Source of the DNA: Oceanimonas pelagia
GTDB lineage: Bacteria; Pseudomonadota; Gammaproteobacteria; Enterobacterales; Aeromonadaceae
Direction of reading: 5' to 3'
DNA length: 64,000 nt
Assembly (NCBI RefSeq): GCF_030849025.1
Contig: NZ_CP118224.1
Location: 232,001-296,000, forward strand
Shown here: positions 1 to 8,250 of the stretch, piece after piece
Numbering within the stretch: the first letter of the stretch is position 1
How the letters are laid out: every line of letters begins with the position of its first letter
Notes under the pieces: model-generated
What the model was told of the DNA's origin: nothing
Database searches by the model: none
What the model saw: only the letters and a program-made list of their open reading frames with translations
Translations under genes and position numbers: made by a program

Positions 1-2
1 GA

Positions 3-1673
3 GAGGCGCACTGGCATGGCATGGCCGAGTGGGGGAGTGAGCTGTGCTACGCAGGGGAAAGCCTGCCCAGCCTGGTGATCCGCAGCCGCCTCGACAGCCT
101 GTTGCACGGCTCCTGCCGCAAGCCCCACCATGCCGCTCCCGATGGCCTGGTGGCGGCGGATAACTGGCTTGCTGAGCGCCATGAGCAGGCCTCCCGGCGC
201 CCGGCGCTGCTGATGCTGAGTGGCGATCAGATCTACGCCGACGACGTGGCCGGCCCCATGCTCACCGCCATACACCAGCTGATCCGCGAGCTGGGACTTT
301 ATGACGAACAGCTGGAAGGCGCCCGGGTGGCCGACAGCGCCGAGCTGTTTGCCAGTCCGCTCAACTACTACCGGCGCCATGAGCTGTTACCCGACACGCG
401 GGCCAACCTCCCCCTGCAGAAGCGCTTTTTTGAAGGGGTGCGCAAGCCCATCTTTACCACCAGCAGTGCCGCCAACCACCTGATCACCCTGGCCGAGGTG
501 CTGGCCATGTATCTGCTGGTGTGGTCGCCGGTGCCCTGGCGGCTGCTGCCCGATGACCGGCCGCGGCTCGACGGCAAGCTGGCCGAGCGTTACCAGCGCG
601 AGCGGCAGCGGCTGGCGGCTTTTGTGGGCGGGTTGCCGGCGGTACGCCGGCTGCTGGCGCACTTGCCCACTCTGATGATCTTTGACGATCACGATGTCAC
701 CGACGACTGGAACCTGACCGCCGCCTGGGAAGAAAGCGCCTATGGCCACCCGTTCTCCCGGCGGATCATCGGTAATGCCCTGACCGCCTATATGATCTGT
801 CAGGGCTGGGGCAATGATCCCGATGCCTTTGCCGGCGATCCCATGGATCGGTTGCAGGCCTGGAGCGAGCAGCCCGTCAGTGAGCAGCAGGATCGGCTGA
901 TCGACACTCTGCTGAAGTTTGATGGCTGGCAATACCGGCTCGACACAAAGCCCCGGCTGCTGGTGCTCGACACCCGCACAAGGCGCTGGCGTTCCGAGTC
1001 CAATTTTAACCGGCCCTCGGGGCTGATGGACTGGGAAGCGCTCACCGAACTGCAGGGGGAGATGCTGAATCAGGAATCGGTGGTGGTGGTCTCGCCCACG
1101 CCGGTGTTCGGGGTCAAGCTTATCGAGGTGATCCAGAAGATCTTTACCTGGCTGGGCAAGCCGTTGCTGGTGGATGCGGAGAACTGGATGGCCCACAAGG
1201 GCACCGCCAACGTGATCGTCAATATCTTCCGTCATGCCCGTACCCCGGCCAACTATGTGATCCTCTCCGGCGATGTGCATTACTCCTTTATGTATGACAT
1301 TCGTCTGCGTCACCGGAGCGGTGAGCCCCACATCTGGCAGATCACCAGCAGCGGTATCAAGAACGAGTTTCCTCACCGGTTGCTGGACGTGCTCGACCGG
1401 CTCAACCGCTGGCTTTATGCGCCGCGTTCGCCGCTGAACTGGTTTACCCGCCGGCGCAAACTGCGCATTACTCCCCATTCACCGGTGGGAGCCTCAAGGG
1501 GAGAGCGGCTGCTGAACCGGGCCGGCATCGGCTATGTACGCTTCAACGAGGCGGGCGAGCCGGTGTGCGTGCAGCAGATCACCGCCGAGGGGGAGGTGGA
1601 CTTTATTGAGACTGCGACTGAGTCTGTGCCGGCGATGGCCCGGCAGCCGGACCCAGGGGCTGACCGAAGCTGA
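3..1673 (+). CDS. PhoD-like metallophosphatase (5' end outside window)
   Basis: Predicted alkaline phosphatase D-type metallophosphoesterase, hydrolysing phosphate mono- or diesters with a bound metal centre. The frame is open from the first bases of the window, so the true start lies upstream; counting from the first ATG at position 21, 550 residues are visible. Metal-binding motifs are GDQIYADD near residues 68-75, FDDHDVTDDW near 223 and SGDVHYSF near 418, in the PhoD family order. No signal peptide can be judged because the N-terminus is missing. The last 71 bases overlap the convergent VOC gene, so both C-terminal ends are encoded on opposite strands of the same DNA. The substrate is not predictable from sequence. 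Family assignment is firm, physiological role is not. Confidence 0.85.
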   Translation, partial: EAHWHGMAEWGSELCYAGESLPSLVIRSRLDSLLHGSCRKPHHAAPDGLVAADNWLAERHEQASRRPALLMLSGDQIYADDVAGPMLTAIHQLIRELGLYDEQLEGARVADSAELFASPLNYYRRHELLPDTRANLPLQKRFFEGVRKPIFTTSSAANHLITLAEVLAMYLLVWSPVPWRLLPDDRPRLDGKLAERYQRERQRLAAFVGGLPAVRRLLAHLPTLMIFDDHDVTDDWNLTAAWEESAYGHPFSRRIIGNALTAYMICQGWGNDPDAFAGDPMDRLQAWSEQPVSEQQDRLIDTLLKFDGWQYRLDTKPRLLVLDTRTRRWRSESNFNRPSGLMDWEALTELQGEMLNQESVVVVSPTPVFGVKLIEVIQKIFTWLGKPLLVDAENWMAHKGTANVIVNIFRHARTPANYVILSGDVHYSFMYDIRLRHRSGEPHIWQITSSGIKNEFPHRLLDVLDRLNRWLYAPRSPLNWFTRRRKLRITPHSPVGASRGERLLNRAGIGYVRFNEAGEPVCVQQITAEGEVDFIETATESVPAMARQPDPGADRS

Positions 1674-2055
1674 ACTCCACCTGATTGCCGTTCGGGTCTT
1701 TCACACCGCAGTAATAGCCCACCGGAAAGGGCTCGTTCCGGGGTGGCCACAGCAGGCAGCCCGCCTGCCCGGCCCGCTCGGCGAGGGCGTCCACCGCGGC
1801 ACGGCTTTGCAGGGCAAAACCGAAGTGGCGGTAGTCCCGCTCTCCCAGGTGCAGATCCTCGCCACCGTTCATCAGCACAAACACAAAATCCCGCTCCCGG
1901 CCCGGCTCCGCCAGCCAGACGATGGTCTGGGGGCCGCTTTGCCGCCGGTGGGTTTCTTTCATGCCGCAGAAATCATGGTAAAACCGCAGGCAGGCGTCGA
2001 GATCCCGCACATGCAGGGCCAGGTGAGTGAGGCGGGGGTAGTGAATGTGGGCCAT
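1603..2055 (-). CDS. VOC (glyoxalase/dioxygenase) family protein
   Basis: A 150-residue vicinal oxygen chelate protein, the fold shared by glyoxalase I, fosfomycin-resistance enzymes and extradiol dioxygenases. The N-terminal LTHLALHVRDLDACLRFYHD segment and the C-terminal GVKDPNGNQVEFSFG segment are the usual VOC beta-alpha modules; H in LALHV and E in QVEFS are the probable metal ligands. The frame extends 24 codons further upstream, but the ATG at 2055 has a GGGAG box about 7 bases ahead and matches the family N-terminus, so it is preferred. The C-terminus is a low-complexity Pro/Ala/Gln/Ser tail lying in the overlap with the convergent phosphatase gene. Reaction unknown. Confidence 0.82.
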   Translation of the reverse strand: MAHIHYPRLTHLALHVRDLDACLRFYHDFCGMKETHRRQSGPQTIVWLAEPGRERDFVFVLMNGGEDLHLGERDYRHFGFALQSRAAVDALAERAGQAGCLLWPPRNEPFPVGYYCGVKDPNGNQVEFSFGQPLGPAAGPSPAQTQSQSQ

Positions 2056-2127
2056 GGCATGCTCCCGGATGGCTTGCGCATGGAACTGAGTATGGAAGCG
2101 GGGGCAGGACCGTGCCACGGCGGGCAA

Positions 2128-2158
2128 TAAAAAAGCAGAGGGGGTCCTCTGCCTTTTT
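2128..2158 (-). terminator. Rho-independent terminator of the BCCT operon
   Basis: A 7-bp stem (GCAGAGG/CCTCTGC) with a GGGT loop is flanked by an A-run and a T-run, so it could serve both strands. It lies 22 bases beyond the BCCT stop codon and just upstream of the VOC gene, so its main use is probably ending the four-gene minus-strand operon. Confidence 0.85.
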
Positions 2159-2180
2159 AAGTCATGTCGTCAGCCCGTTA

Positions 2181-3758
2181 TCAGTCGGCCGGCACCGCTG
2201 CCACTATCGGTTGCTCCGCCAGGGGAGCTGGCTCGCCCACGGTTTCCCGGCCATTGAGCCAGCGGAAGAAGCCGTACAGCATGATGAAGATTACCACCAT
2301 CAGCGGCAGCGAAGTGACGATGGCCAGGGTCTGCACCGTGCTCAGGGGCGCATCGATAAACATCATCGCCAGGGGCACCGCCGCCAGGATCAGACACCAG
2401 AACAGCCGCAGCGCCGTGGGTGGGTTGGCGTTTTCATCCAGCTGGTTGGCCGCGGTGGCCGCCAGGGTAAAGGAGGCCGAGTCCAGGGTGGTGGCCAGGA
2501 ACAGAATGGACATGACCGCGAACACCACGATGAACAGGGCGCTGAACGGCAGGGTCTTCAGCACTTCCACTACCGTGGCCGAGCCACCGATGCTGTTGAG
2601 GGACTCAGTCACGTTCACCAGCTCGTTGAGATGGGTGCTCATGCTGTAGCTGCCCAGCACCCCGAAGAAGATAAAGCAGCCGGCGCTGCCGCCCAGCACC
2701 ATGCTGAGGATCACTTCCTTCAGGGTACGGCCGGCGGACACCTTGGTGACGAACAGTGCCATAAAGGGTACATAGGTCATCCAGTAGGCCCAGTAGAACA
2801 CGGTCCAGGAAGTGGGGAAGGAGCCGCCTTCCACCGGATCGGTCCACAGGCTCATGCGAATGAAGTTCTGCAGCATCAGGCCATAGCCGTTCACCGACTG
2901 GTCGATGATAAAGGTGGTCGGGCCCAGCACCAGAATGGCCAGCACAAACAGCACCGCCAGCTTGGTGTTCATGTCACTCAGCTTGGCCATGCCCTTTTCA
3001 ATGCCCACGTAGGAGCTGATGGTAAACAGGGCGGTGATGCCCAGCATCAGAGCCAGGTTCATGCCAAAGCTGCTTTCGGTGCCCAGCAGTTCGGCGATGC
3101 CCTCGGTGACCATGGGCACGCTCAGGCCCAGGGTAATGCCCATGGCGCCCACACAGCTGAAGATGAAGATGGTGTCGATGGTCTTGCCCACGGCGGCGTT
3201 GTAGAACCGGCCCATGATGCTTTCACACACGGCGGAGAGCTTGAGCTGCGGGTTCTTGCGCACGTGAAAGGAGTAAGCCACCGGCAGCGAGGCGATGCAG
3301 TACAGCGACCAGGCCGAAATGCCCCAGTGGAACATGTTGTAGCTGGTGGCCCATTCCGCCGCCTGGGTGGAGTTGGCCTCAATGTTGTAGGGCGGGCTCA
3401 TGTAGTAATAGCCCCACTCCAGAAAGGCCCAGTACACGGTGGCCGAGCCCAGTCCGGCGCAGATCATCATTGCCAGGTAGGTAAACAGGCTGTACTGGGG
3501 CTTGTTGTCGCCCAGGCGAATGTTGCCGTGCTTGCCAAAGGCGATGCAGGCCAGGGCGATCACGCTGAAAAAGCCGAACAGCAGATACACGGAGCCGAAC
3601 TGCTCGGTGAGTACGTTGAACAGCTGTTTGGCCATGGCGTTGCCCTGTTCGGGAAACAGTGACAGGCCGGCCACGATAAAGAAGATGGTGGTCAAACTGA
3701 CCAGCATCAGCGGTTTGTCTACGGTATTTCTCTGTTGTTTCATGTCGAATGATTCCAT
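2181..3758 (-). CDS. BCCT-family transporter
   Basis: A 525-residue inner-membrane carrier of the betaine/carnitine/choline transporter family, with about 12 hydrophobic segments. The conserved FHWGISAW segment is at 143-150 and the family signature SWTVFYWAYW at 317-326, followed by SAGRT near 341-345. The glycine-rich unwound helix that contacts substrate reads AGLGSATVYW (101-110), unlike the GxGxG of well-studied sodium-coupled betaine carriers, so substrate and coupling ion may differ. It is the last gene of a minus-strand operon, 8 bases after the enolase-superfamily gene. An alternative ATG at 3743 is equally plausible; neither has a strong ribosome site. The context suggests it imports whatever the three enzymes upstream degrade. 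Confidence 0.9.
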   Translation of the reverse strand: MESFDMKQQRNTVDKPLMLVSLTTIFFIVAGLSLFPEQGNAMAKQLFNVLTEQFGSVYLLFGFFSVIALACIAFGKHGNIRLGDNKPQYSLFTYLAMMICAGLGSATVYWAFLEWGYYYMSPPYNIEANSTQAAEWATSYNMFHWGISAWSLYCIASLPVAYSFHVRKNPQLKLSAVCESIMGRFYNAAVGKTIDTIFIFSCVGAMGITLGLSVPMVTEGIAELLGTESSFGMNLALMLGITALFTISSYVGIEKGMAKLSDMNTKLAVLFVLAILVLGPTTFIIDQSVNGYGLMLQNFIRMSLWTDPVEGGSFPTSWTVFYWAYWMTYVPFMALFVTKVSAGRTLKEVILSMVLGGSAGCFIFFGVLGSYSMSTHLNELVNVTESLNSIGGSATVVEVLKTLPFSALFIVVFAVMSILFLATTLDSASFTLAATAANQLDENANPPTALRLFWCLILAAVPLAMMFIDAPLSTVQTLAIVTSLPLMVVIFIMLYGFFRWLNGRETVGEPAPLAEQPIVAAVPAD

Positions 3759-3766
3759 TTCATTGA

Positions 3767-4882
3767 TTACACGCGGTACCGACCGATGATGTCTTCGTTT
3801 AGTTCGACACCCAGTCCGGGTGCGTCCGGAACCGGCACATGGCCATCTGTAAAGGGCAGACGGTTGCTCACCAAATCGGTGAACAGGGGGCTTCGGCTCT
3901 GGGAGTATTCCATCAGGGTGCCGTGTTCGCTGGCCGCGAGGAAGTGCACCGAGGCGGCCAGCAAAATGCCGGTGCTGAAGCCGTGGGGCACCAGTTGCAC
4001 GCCGTGCAGCTGGGCCAGATCGTAGATCTTCTTCATTTCGGTGATGCCGCCGCAGCGGGTGATGTCCGGCTGCACGATATCGACCCCGGAATGCTCCAGA
4101 AAATGTTTGAACTCGTAACGGGTGGTGAGCGACTCACCGCCGGCCAGTCTGGCCTTGAGCTTGCCCGCCAGCTTGCTGTAGCCGGCCAGATCGTCGGCCA
4201 GCACCGGCTCTTCAATCCAGTTCAGGTTAAAGGGCGCCAGCCGCTCGGCCATAAAGGCGGCATGGCCGGAGGTGCGCCACTTGGAAGCCAGATCGATCTG
4301 TACTTCAATCTGATCGCCCACCGCTTCACGTACCGCCTTGACGATGCGGTAGTCGGTGTCGGGATCGTCGCCGAACACGCCGCCGCCAAACTTGAGGCTG
4401 GTAAAGCCCTGGGCCACCAGGCCGGCGGCAATGGCGCCGTTGGCCTCGGGGTTGGCGTCGGGAATAAAGGTGCCGTAGGCCTTGATACGGTCGCGGTATT
4501 TTCCCCCCAGCAGGGTGTGCAGCGGCACCTGGTAAAACTGGCCGGCGATGTCCCACAGCGCGATGTCGATGGCGCTGATGGCATGAATGCCGGCGCCGCG
4601 GCGGCCCACGTAGTTGGAGGCCCAGTACATCTTGTTCCACAGCCGCTCGATTTCCAGCGGGTTTTCGCCGATCAGCAGCGAGCGCAGGCCGTGGCAATAG
4701 AGGTTGGACTGGGGTGTTTCAATACAGGCCTTGATCACCGCCGGGGAGCTGTCGGCTTCGCCCACACCGATGAGGCCGGCGTCGGTGTGCACCCGCACCA
4801 CCACAGCATCTTCGCCCCATTCGCATTCCTGATCCGCCGCGGGCACCCGCAGGCAGATCACTTCCACATCGGTAATACGCAT
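3767..4882 (-). CDS. Mandelate racemase/enolase-superfamily enzyme (acid dehydratase or epimerase)
   Basis: A 371-residue enolase-superfamily protein of the mandelate-racemase type, catalysing proton abstraction next to a carboxylate. The N-terminal capping domain is followed by the barrel with metal ligands D197 (QIDLAS), E224 (WIEEP) and E250 (GGES). The general base pair H300 (LVPHGF) and D273 (QPDITRCGG) is intact, and K164 (SLKFGG) sits at the end of strand 2; the usual KxK is reduced to one lysine, as in some sugar-acid dehydratases of the His/Asp type. E325 (MEYSQS) is the likely final acid. The gene starts 10 bases after the UxaA-family gene and is clearly co-transcribed. Annotation pipelines would probably say galactonate dehydratase-like, but the substrate cannot be named from sequence. 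Confidence 0.87.
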   Translation of the reverse strand: MRITDVEVICLRVPAADQECEWGEDAVVVRVHTDAGLIGVGEADSSPAVIKACIETPQSNLYCHGLRSLLIGENPLEIERLWNKMYWASNYVGRRGAGIHAISAIDIALWDIAGQFYQVPLHTLLGGKYRDRIKAYGTFIPDANPEANGAIAAGLVAQGFTSLKFGGGVFGDDPDTDYRIVKAVREAVGDQIEVQIDLASKWRTSGHAAFMAERLAPFNLNWIEEPVLADDLAGYSKLAGKLKARLAGGESLTTRYEFKHFLEHSGVDIVQPDITRCGGITEMKKIYDLAQLHGVQLVPHGFSTGILLAASVHFLAASEHGTLMEYSQSRSPLFTDLVSNRLPFTDGHVPVPDAPGLGVELNEDIIGRYRV

Positions 4883-4892
4883 ACGAATTCTC

Positions 4893-6071
4893 TTAAACCG
4901 GTTGGGAATGGATCAGTGTCTCCAGACGCTGATCCTTCTGATAAAGCGAGCAGTAGGCAAAGCCCACTTCCTCGATGGCGGTTTGTTCGCCGTCGATCAC
5001 GCGATCCAGGCAGTCGAGCACCTGATCGGCGGCCTGATCCACGCTCTGGGTGGCGGCCATGATGCCGCTCACGTCCACGTCGATGTCTTCGGTGATCAGT
5101 GACGCATTGCCGCTGACCCGGATCACCGGCACGATGGGGTTGCTGAAGCCGGCACCGCCGGTGGTCCACAAAATCACCTGGGCCCCCAAGGCGGCGAAGT
5201 GCATGCCCGAGGCGCCGCACAGGTGGCTGGTTTCGGACAGATACATGCCCGGCGCCTGGGGTTGTTCAATGCCTTGCGGGGTAATGCGCAGCACGTCCTG
5301 AATGGGCCGGGTGCCGGTCTTGTGCAGGGCGCCCAGGGCCTTTTCTTCCAGGGTGGTGAGGCCGCCGACGCTGTTGCCGATGCTCATGGTTTCCACCTCG
5401 GTGCCGGGCACGTGCCAGCGCCGCTCTTCGTCCAGGATCAGCCGTTCCAGCTTGTCGGCCACCGCCGGGGTCACCGCGCGCTGGCGCAGAATGTCTTCGC
5501 AGCCAATCAGCTCAATCAGCTCGCCGGCCACACAGCTGGCGCCGGCGTCCACCAGGGCATCCACCGCCCGGCCCACCGCCGGGTTGGAGGCAATGCCGGA
5601 GCTGGTGTCGGAGCCGCCGCATTTCACTCCCACCAGCAGCTCGCTGATGGACACCGGCTCCACCGGCACCTCTGCCGCCTGTGCCACCAGCTCCTGTGCC
5701 AGTTCAATGCCCTGGCGAATGGTCTGGCGGGTGCCGTTGTTCTTGATGATCGACAGCCGCCGTACCGGCTTGCCGGCCTGCTCCAGCGGCGCGGCGATCA
5801 GCGCCGGATCGATGCTGCCGCAGCCCATGTTGAGGATCAGCGCGCCCGCCACGTTGGGGTTGAGGCCGGCGCCGATCATGATGTTGACCAGCTCCTCGTT
5901 GCCGCCATACATGCAGGTGTAGTGGTTGGTCACGATGACGCAGTCGCTCACCTTCTGGCGAATGGCCTGGGCAATGCCTTCGGCGCATTCATCAATGGCA
6001 AGGATCAAAATATGATTGCGGATCCCGGCCTGGCCGTTGGCGCGCCGGTAACCCTGAAAATGTTGTTTCAT
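4893..6071 (-). CDS. UxaA-family dehydratase/lyase, large subunit
   Basis: A 392-residue protein matching the catalytic C-terminal part of altronate/galactarate dehydratases. Visible hallmarks are the GYRRANGQAGIRNH start, C29 and the H50/C53 pair as possible metal ligands, CGGSDTSSGIASNPAVG at 151-167, and the ASGMHFAALGAQVILWTTGG block. In UxaA and GarD the SAF domain is fused to this part; here it is a separate gene overlapping by 4 bases upstream. The split arrangement is also that of SuyAB, the (2R)-sulfolactate sulfo-lyase, so sugar-acid dehydration and C-S bond cleavage are both possible. Expected to act in the cytoplasm as a complex with the small subunit. Substrate unassigned. Confidence 0.86.
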   Translation of the reverse strand: MKQHFQGYRRANGQAGIRNHILILAIDECAEGIAQAIRQKVSDCVIVTNHYTCMYGGNEELVNIMIGAGLNPNVAGALILNMGCGSIDPALIAAPLEQAGKPVRRLSIIKNNGTRQTIRQGIELAQELVAQAAEVPVEPVSISELLVGVKCGGSDTSSGIASNPAVGRAVDALVDAGASCVAGELIELIGCEDILRQRAVTPAVADKLERLILDEERRWHVPGTEVETMSIGNSVGGLTTLEEKALGALHKTGTRPIQDVLRITPQGIEQPQAPGMYLSETSHLCGASGMHFAALGAQVILWTTGGAGFSNPIVPVIRVSGNASLITEDIDVDVSGIMAATQSVDQAADQVLDCLDRVIDGEQTAIEEVGFAYCSLYQKDQRLETLIHSQPV

Positions 6072-6406
6072 TCGGTCTCGATCCGCATTTGTTGAATGAT
6101 CTGCTCGATGATGTTGTCCGGAATATCGACCCGGCTGCTGCGCACGTTTTGCACATGCACCAGCTCGCCGGCGGGAATGGCCCTGATCGCCCGTCCGATG
6201 TCATAGCCGGCCTTGCGGATGGGCTGCTCGGCGGCAATGGCGTGCAGCGCCATCTTGTTGCCGAAGGGAATGGCCTGCAGCGTCTGGAAGCTGCCCACCC
6301 GCTGGTTTTGATCGTCGATGACCTCCACTGTCTGATGCTTGCTTGCATCACTCAGCAGGGTGGCGACATTGTCTTGTTGGTCTAACCGAATGGCTTTGAC
6401 TGTCAT
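6068..6406 (-). CDS. SAF-domain small subunit of UxaA-family lyase
   Basis: A 112-residue SAF-domain protein corresponding to the N-terminal domain of altronate/galactarate dehydratase or to SuyA. It has the typical AIRLDQQDNVATLL start, IPFGNKMALHAI core and ELVHVQN end; the last motif is usually VHxHN, so one of the two histidines is Q here. Its stop overlaps the start of the large subunit (ATGA), implying translational coupling. The frame continues 19 codons upstream, but the ATG at 6406 has AGGTG just ahead and matches the family N-terminus. This is the first gene of the operon, 207 bases from the divergent GntR regulator. Confidence 0.85.
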   Translation of the reverse strand: MTVKAIRLDQQDNVATLLSDASKHQTVEVIDDQNQRVGSFQTLQAIPFGNKMALHAIAAEQPIRKAGYDIGRAIRAIPAGELVHVQNVRSSRVDIPDNIIEQIIQQMRIETE

Positions 6407-6427
6407 GTTCACCTGATCCTTTTTGCT

Positions 6428-6442
6428 GATTGTCCTACAATC
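6428..6442. promoter_or_regulatory. Probable operator for the FCD-type GntR regulator
   Basis: A perfect palindrome, GATTGT-CCT-ACAATC, lies 22 bases upstream of the SAF-subunit start codon. Its core TTGTCCTACAA fits the tnGTnnnACna consensus described for FadR-subfamily GntR proteins, and the adjacent divergent gene encodes such a protein. Its place near the probable transcription start suggests repression relieved by a substrate or intermediate. Binding is inferred. Confidence 0.6.
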
Positions 6443-6454
6443 TACGGTCGGCGA

Positions 6455-6472
6455 TTTTGACACAGGTCAAAA
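6455..6472. promoter_or_regulatory. Second inverted repeat in the operon promoter region
   Basis: TTTTGAC-ACAG-GTCAAAA is a perfect 7+4+7 inverted repeat 12 bases from the GntR-type palindrome. The TTGAC/GTCAA halves with a 4-base spacer resemble, but do not match, CRP/FNR-class sites. On the minus strand it also contains a possible -35 (TTGACC). Whether it binds a regulator or is part of the promoter is open. Confidence 0.4.
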
Positions 6473-6613
6473 CCGAGGAACAGGGGTAAATGTGTCTGTT
6501 TTGTTGATAGTCTGAAGCAAAACTTTGTAGAGCGGTTGCCGGGTGTAACATCGCCTGGCGATGCAGATCCTGTACAATGGCCCTGCTGGATTCACCCTGA
6601 CGATTGATATGTA

Positions 6614-7300
6614 ATGAAAAAAATCATTAAAAGCAGTCTGGAAGAACAAGCCGCCGATTACCTGCGGGAGCTGATCCTGAGCGGCCATTACCAGATGGGA
6701 CAAAAGCTGGTGGAAAGTGCCCTGGCCCGGGAGCTGGAGCTGTCGCGCAGCACCATTCGCATGGCGCTGAACACCCTGGCCCACGAGGGTATAGTGGTAC
6801 AGACCCCTTATGTGGGCTGGCAGGTGATCGATCTGAACGAGCACGATCTGTGGGAGATCTTTCATCTTCGCGTGGCGCTGGAGCCCAGATCCGCCTGGCT
6901 GGCGGCCGAGCGCCTGAGTGACGAGGGCCGCCGGCGCCTGCAGGAGATGATGGCGCTGTTTCTGGAAAAGGCCGCTACCCCGGGCGTGGACAGCCAGGAG
7001 CTGAGCCGCATGGAGCTGCAGTTGCACAGCCTGATCGTGGAGCTGAGTGAAAACCAGCGGCTGTACAGCATCTACCAGAACGTGGCCAATCAGATGCTGA
7101 TTTATTTCAACATCGATCTGGTGACCTACGAGCCGGAAGAGATCGCCGGCAGCCACCAGCCGCTGGTGGACGCTATCTGCGCCGGCGACGCCGAGCTGGC
7201 GGCCCGGCTGGCGGAAGAAAACATCACTACCTTCAGCGAGATAGGCGAGAAGTTCAAGGCCCACTGCGAGCAGTCCCGCAAGCGGGCAGCCGGGCGCTGA
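6614..7300 (+). CDS. GntR-family (FadR/FCD subfamily) transcriptional regulator
   Basis: A 228-residue regulator with a winged helix-turn-helix at about residues 8-75 (EQAADYLRELILSGHYQMG, then ELELSRSTIRMALNTLAHEG) and an all-helical FCD ligand domain from about 85 to 210. FCD proteins usually sense carboxylic acids, often through a metal held by histidines in this domain. It is divergent from the SAF/UxaA/enolase/BCCT operon with a 207-base shared region holding a FadR-type palindrome, so it is the obvious local regulator. The probable -10 (TACAAT) is near 6574. No strong ribosome site is visible before the ATG. Confidence 0.88.
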   Translation: MKKIIKSSLEEQAADYLRELILSGHYQMGQKLVESALARELELSRSTIRMALNTLAHEGIVVQTPYVGWQVIDLNEHDLWEIFHLRVALEPRSAWLAAERLSDEGRRRLQEMMALFLEKAATPGVDSQELSRMELQLHSLIVELSENQRLYSIYQNVANQMLIYFNIDLVTYEPEEIAGSHQPLVDAICAGDAELAARLAEENITTFSEIGEKFKAHCEQSRKRAAGR

Positions 7301-7370
7301 CCCGGCTCCGGGACGCCCGTGCCGGTGGCTGGTAGAATGGTGCTCATAACATAACGACACAGAAGCAAGC

Positions 7371-8189
7371 ATGAGCAACCTTACCGGAACCCTGATCAAG
7401 ATGCCGGCCAGCCTGGCTGGCCCCGTGGCCTACCAGCTGGCGCTGGGCGAGCACCGCATTGACCTGAACGCCCGTCTGGGCCAGCCCCTGACGCTGACCT
7501 TTACCGGCAACATTTACTGCGATGCCTGTGGCCGCAAAACCAAAAAAAGCTACTCTCAGGGCCACTGTTTTCCCTGCATGAAAAAACTGGCGCGCTGCGA
7601 CATGTGCGTGATGAAGCCGGAAACCTGCCACTATTTTGAAGGCACCTGCCGCGAGCCCGAGTGGGGCGATCGCAACTGCATGGTGCAGCACATCGTGTAT
7701 CTGGCCAACACCTCCGGCCTCAAGGTGGGCATTACCCGCCATACCCAGGTACCCACCCGCTGGATTGATCAGGGCGCCACCCAGGCACTGCCGCTGCTCA
7801 GGGTGGCCACCCGCCAGCTCTCCGGTTTTGTGGAAGTGGCCCTGGCCGATATGGTGGCCGACAAAACCAACTGGCGCGCCATGCTCAAGGGCGACGAGGC
7901 ACCTTTGAATCTCAAGGCCGAAGCCGAACGCCTGCTGCCGGAAATAAAGGAAAAACTGGCCGAGCTCACCCTTAAATACGGCGACGACGCTATTACCGTG
8001 CTCGATGAGCCGGTGGTCGAGCTCAGTTACCCGGTGCTGGAATATCCGAAAAAAATCACCAGCCACAACTTCGACAAGAACCCGGAAGTGGCCGGCACCC
8101 TGCTTGGCATCAAGGGCCAGTATCTGATTTTCGACACCGGGGTGATTAACCTGCGCAAGTTCACCGGCTACGAGGTGACCCTGGACTGA
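7371..8189 (+). CDS. DUF2797 cysteine-rich protein
   Basis: A 272-residue protein matching the DUF2797 family, whose function is unknown. The centre is a dense cysteine region: C50/C53, C66/C69, C76/C79, C86, C93 and C103, most in CxxC pairs, probably binding two zinc ions or an iron-sulfur cluster. Immediately after it comes HIVYLANTSGLKVGITR (107-123) and then RWIDQGA (130-136), a pattern resembling the start of GIY-YIG-type domains; that resemblance is my reading. The gene stands alone, with an extended -10 (TGG then TAGAAT, 7333-7338) upstream and a terminator 17 bases after the stop. Confidence 0.8.
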   Translation: MSNLTGTLIKMPASLAGPVAYQLALGEHRIDLNARLGQPLTLTFTGNIYCDACGRKTKKSYSQGHCFPCMKKLARCDMCVMKPETCHYFEGTCREPEWGDRNCMVQHIVYLANTSGLKVGITRHTQVPTRWIDQGATQALPLLRVATRQLSGFVEVALADMVADKTNWRAMLKGDEAPLNLKAEAERLLPEIKEKLAELTLKYGDDAITVLDEPVVELSYPVLEYPKKITSHNFDKNPEVAGTLLGIKGQYLIFDTGVINLRKFTGYEVTLD

Positions 8190-8205
8190 GGTTGCCAGAC
8201 AACAA

Positions 8206-8230
8206 AAAGCCGGCCCACAAGGCCGGCTTT
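8206..8230. terminator. Bidirectional terminator
   Basis: AAAGCCGGCC and GGCCGGCTTT pair perfectly around a 5-base loop. It sits between the convergent DUF2797 and CstA-family genes and has A and T tracts suited to both directions. Confidence 0.88.
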
Positions 8231-8250
8231 GGCATATCTGGCGTGAGCAA

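Noticed and set aside
4893-6406. Firm naming of the pair as altronate dehydratase or SuyAB
   Set aside because: The subunits fit both groups and neither neighbour (no uxaB, uxaC, kdgK or sulfolactate dehydrogenase) decides between them.
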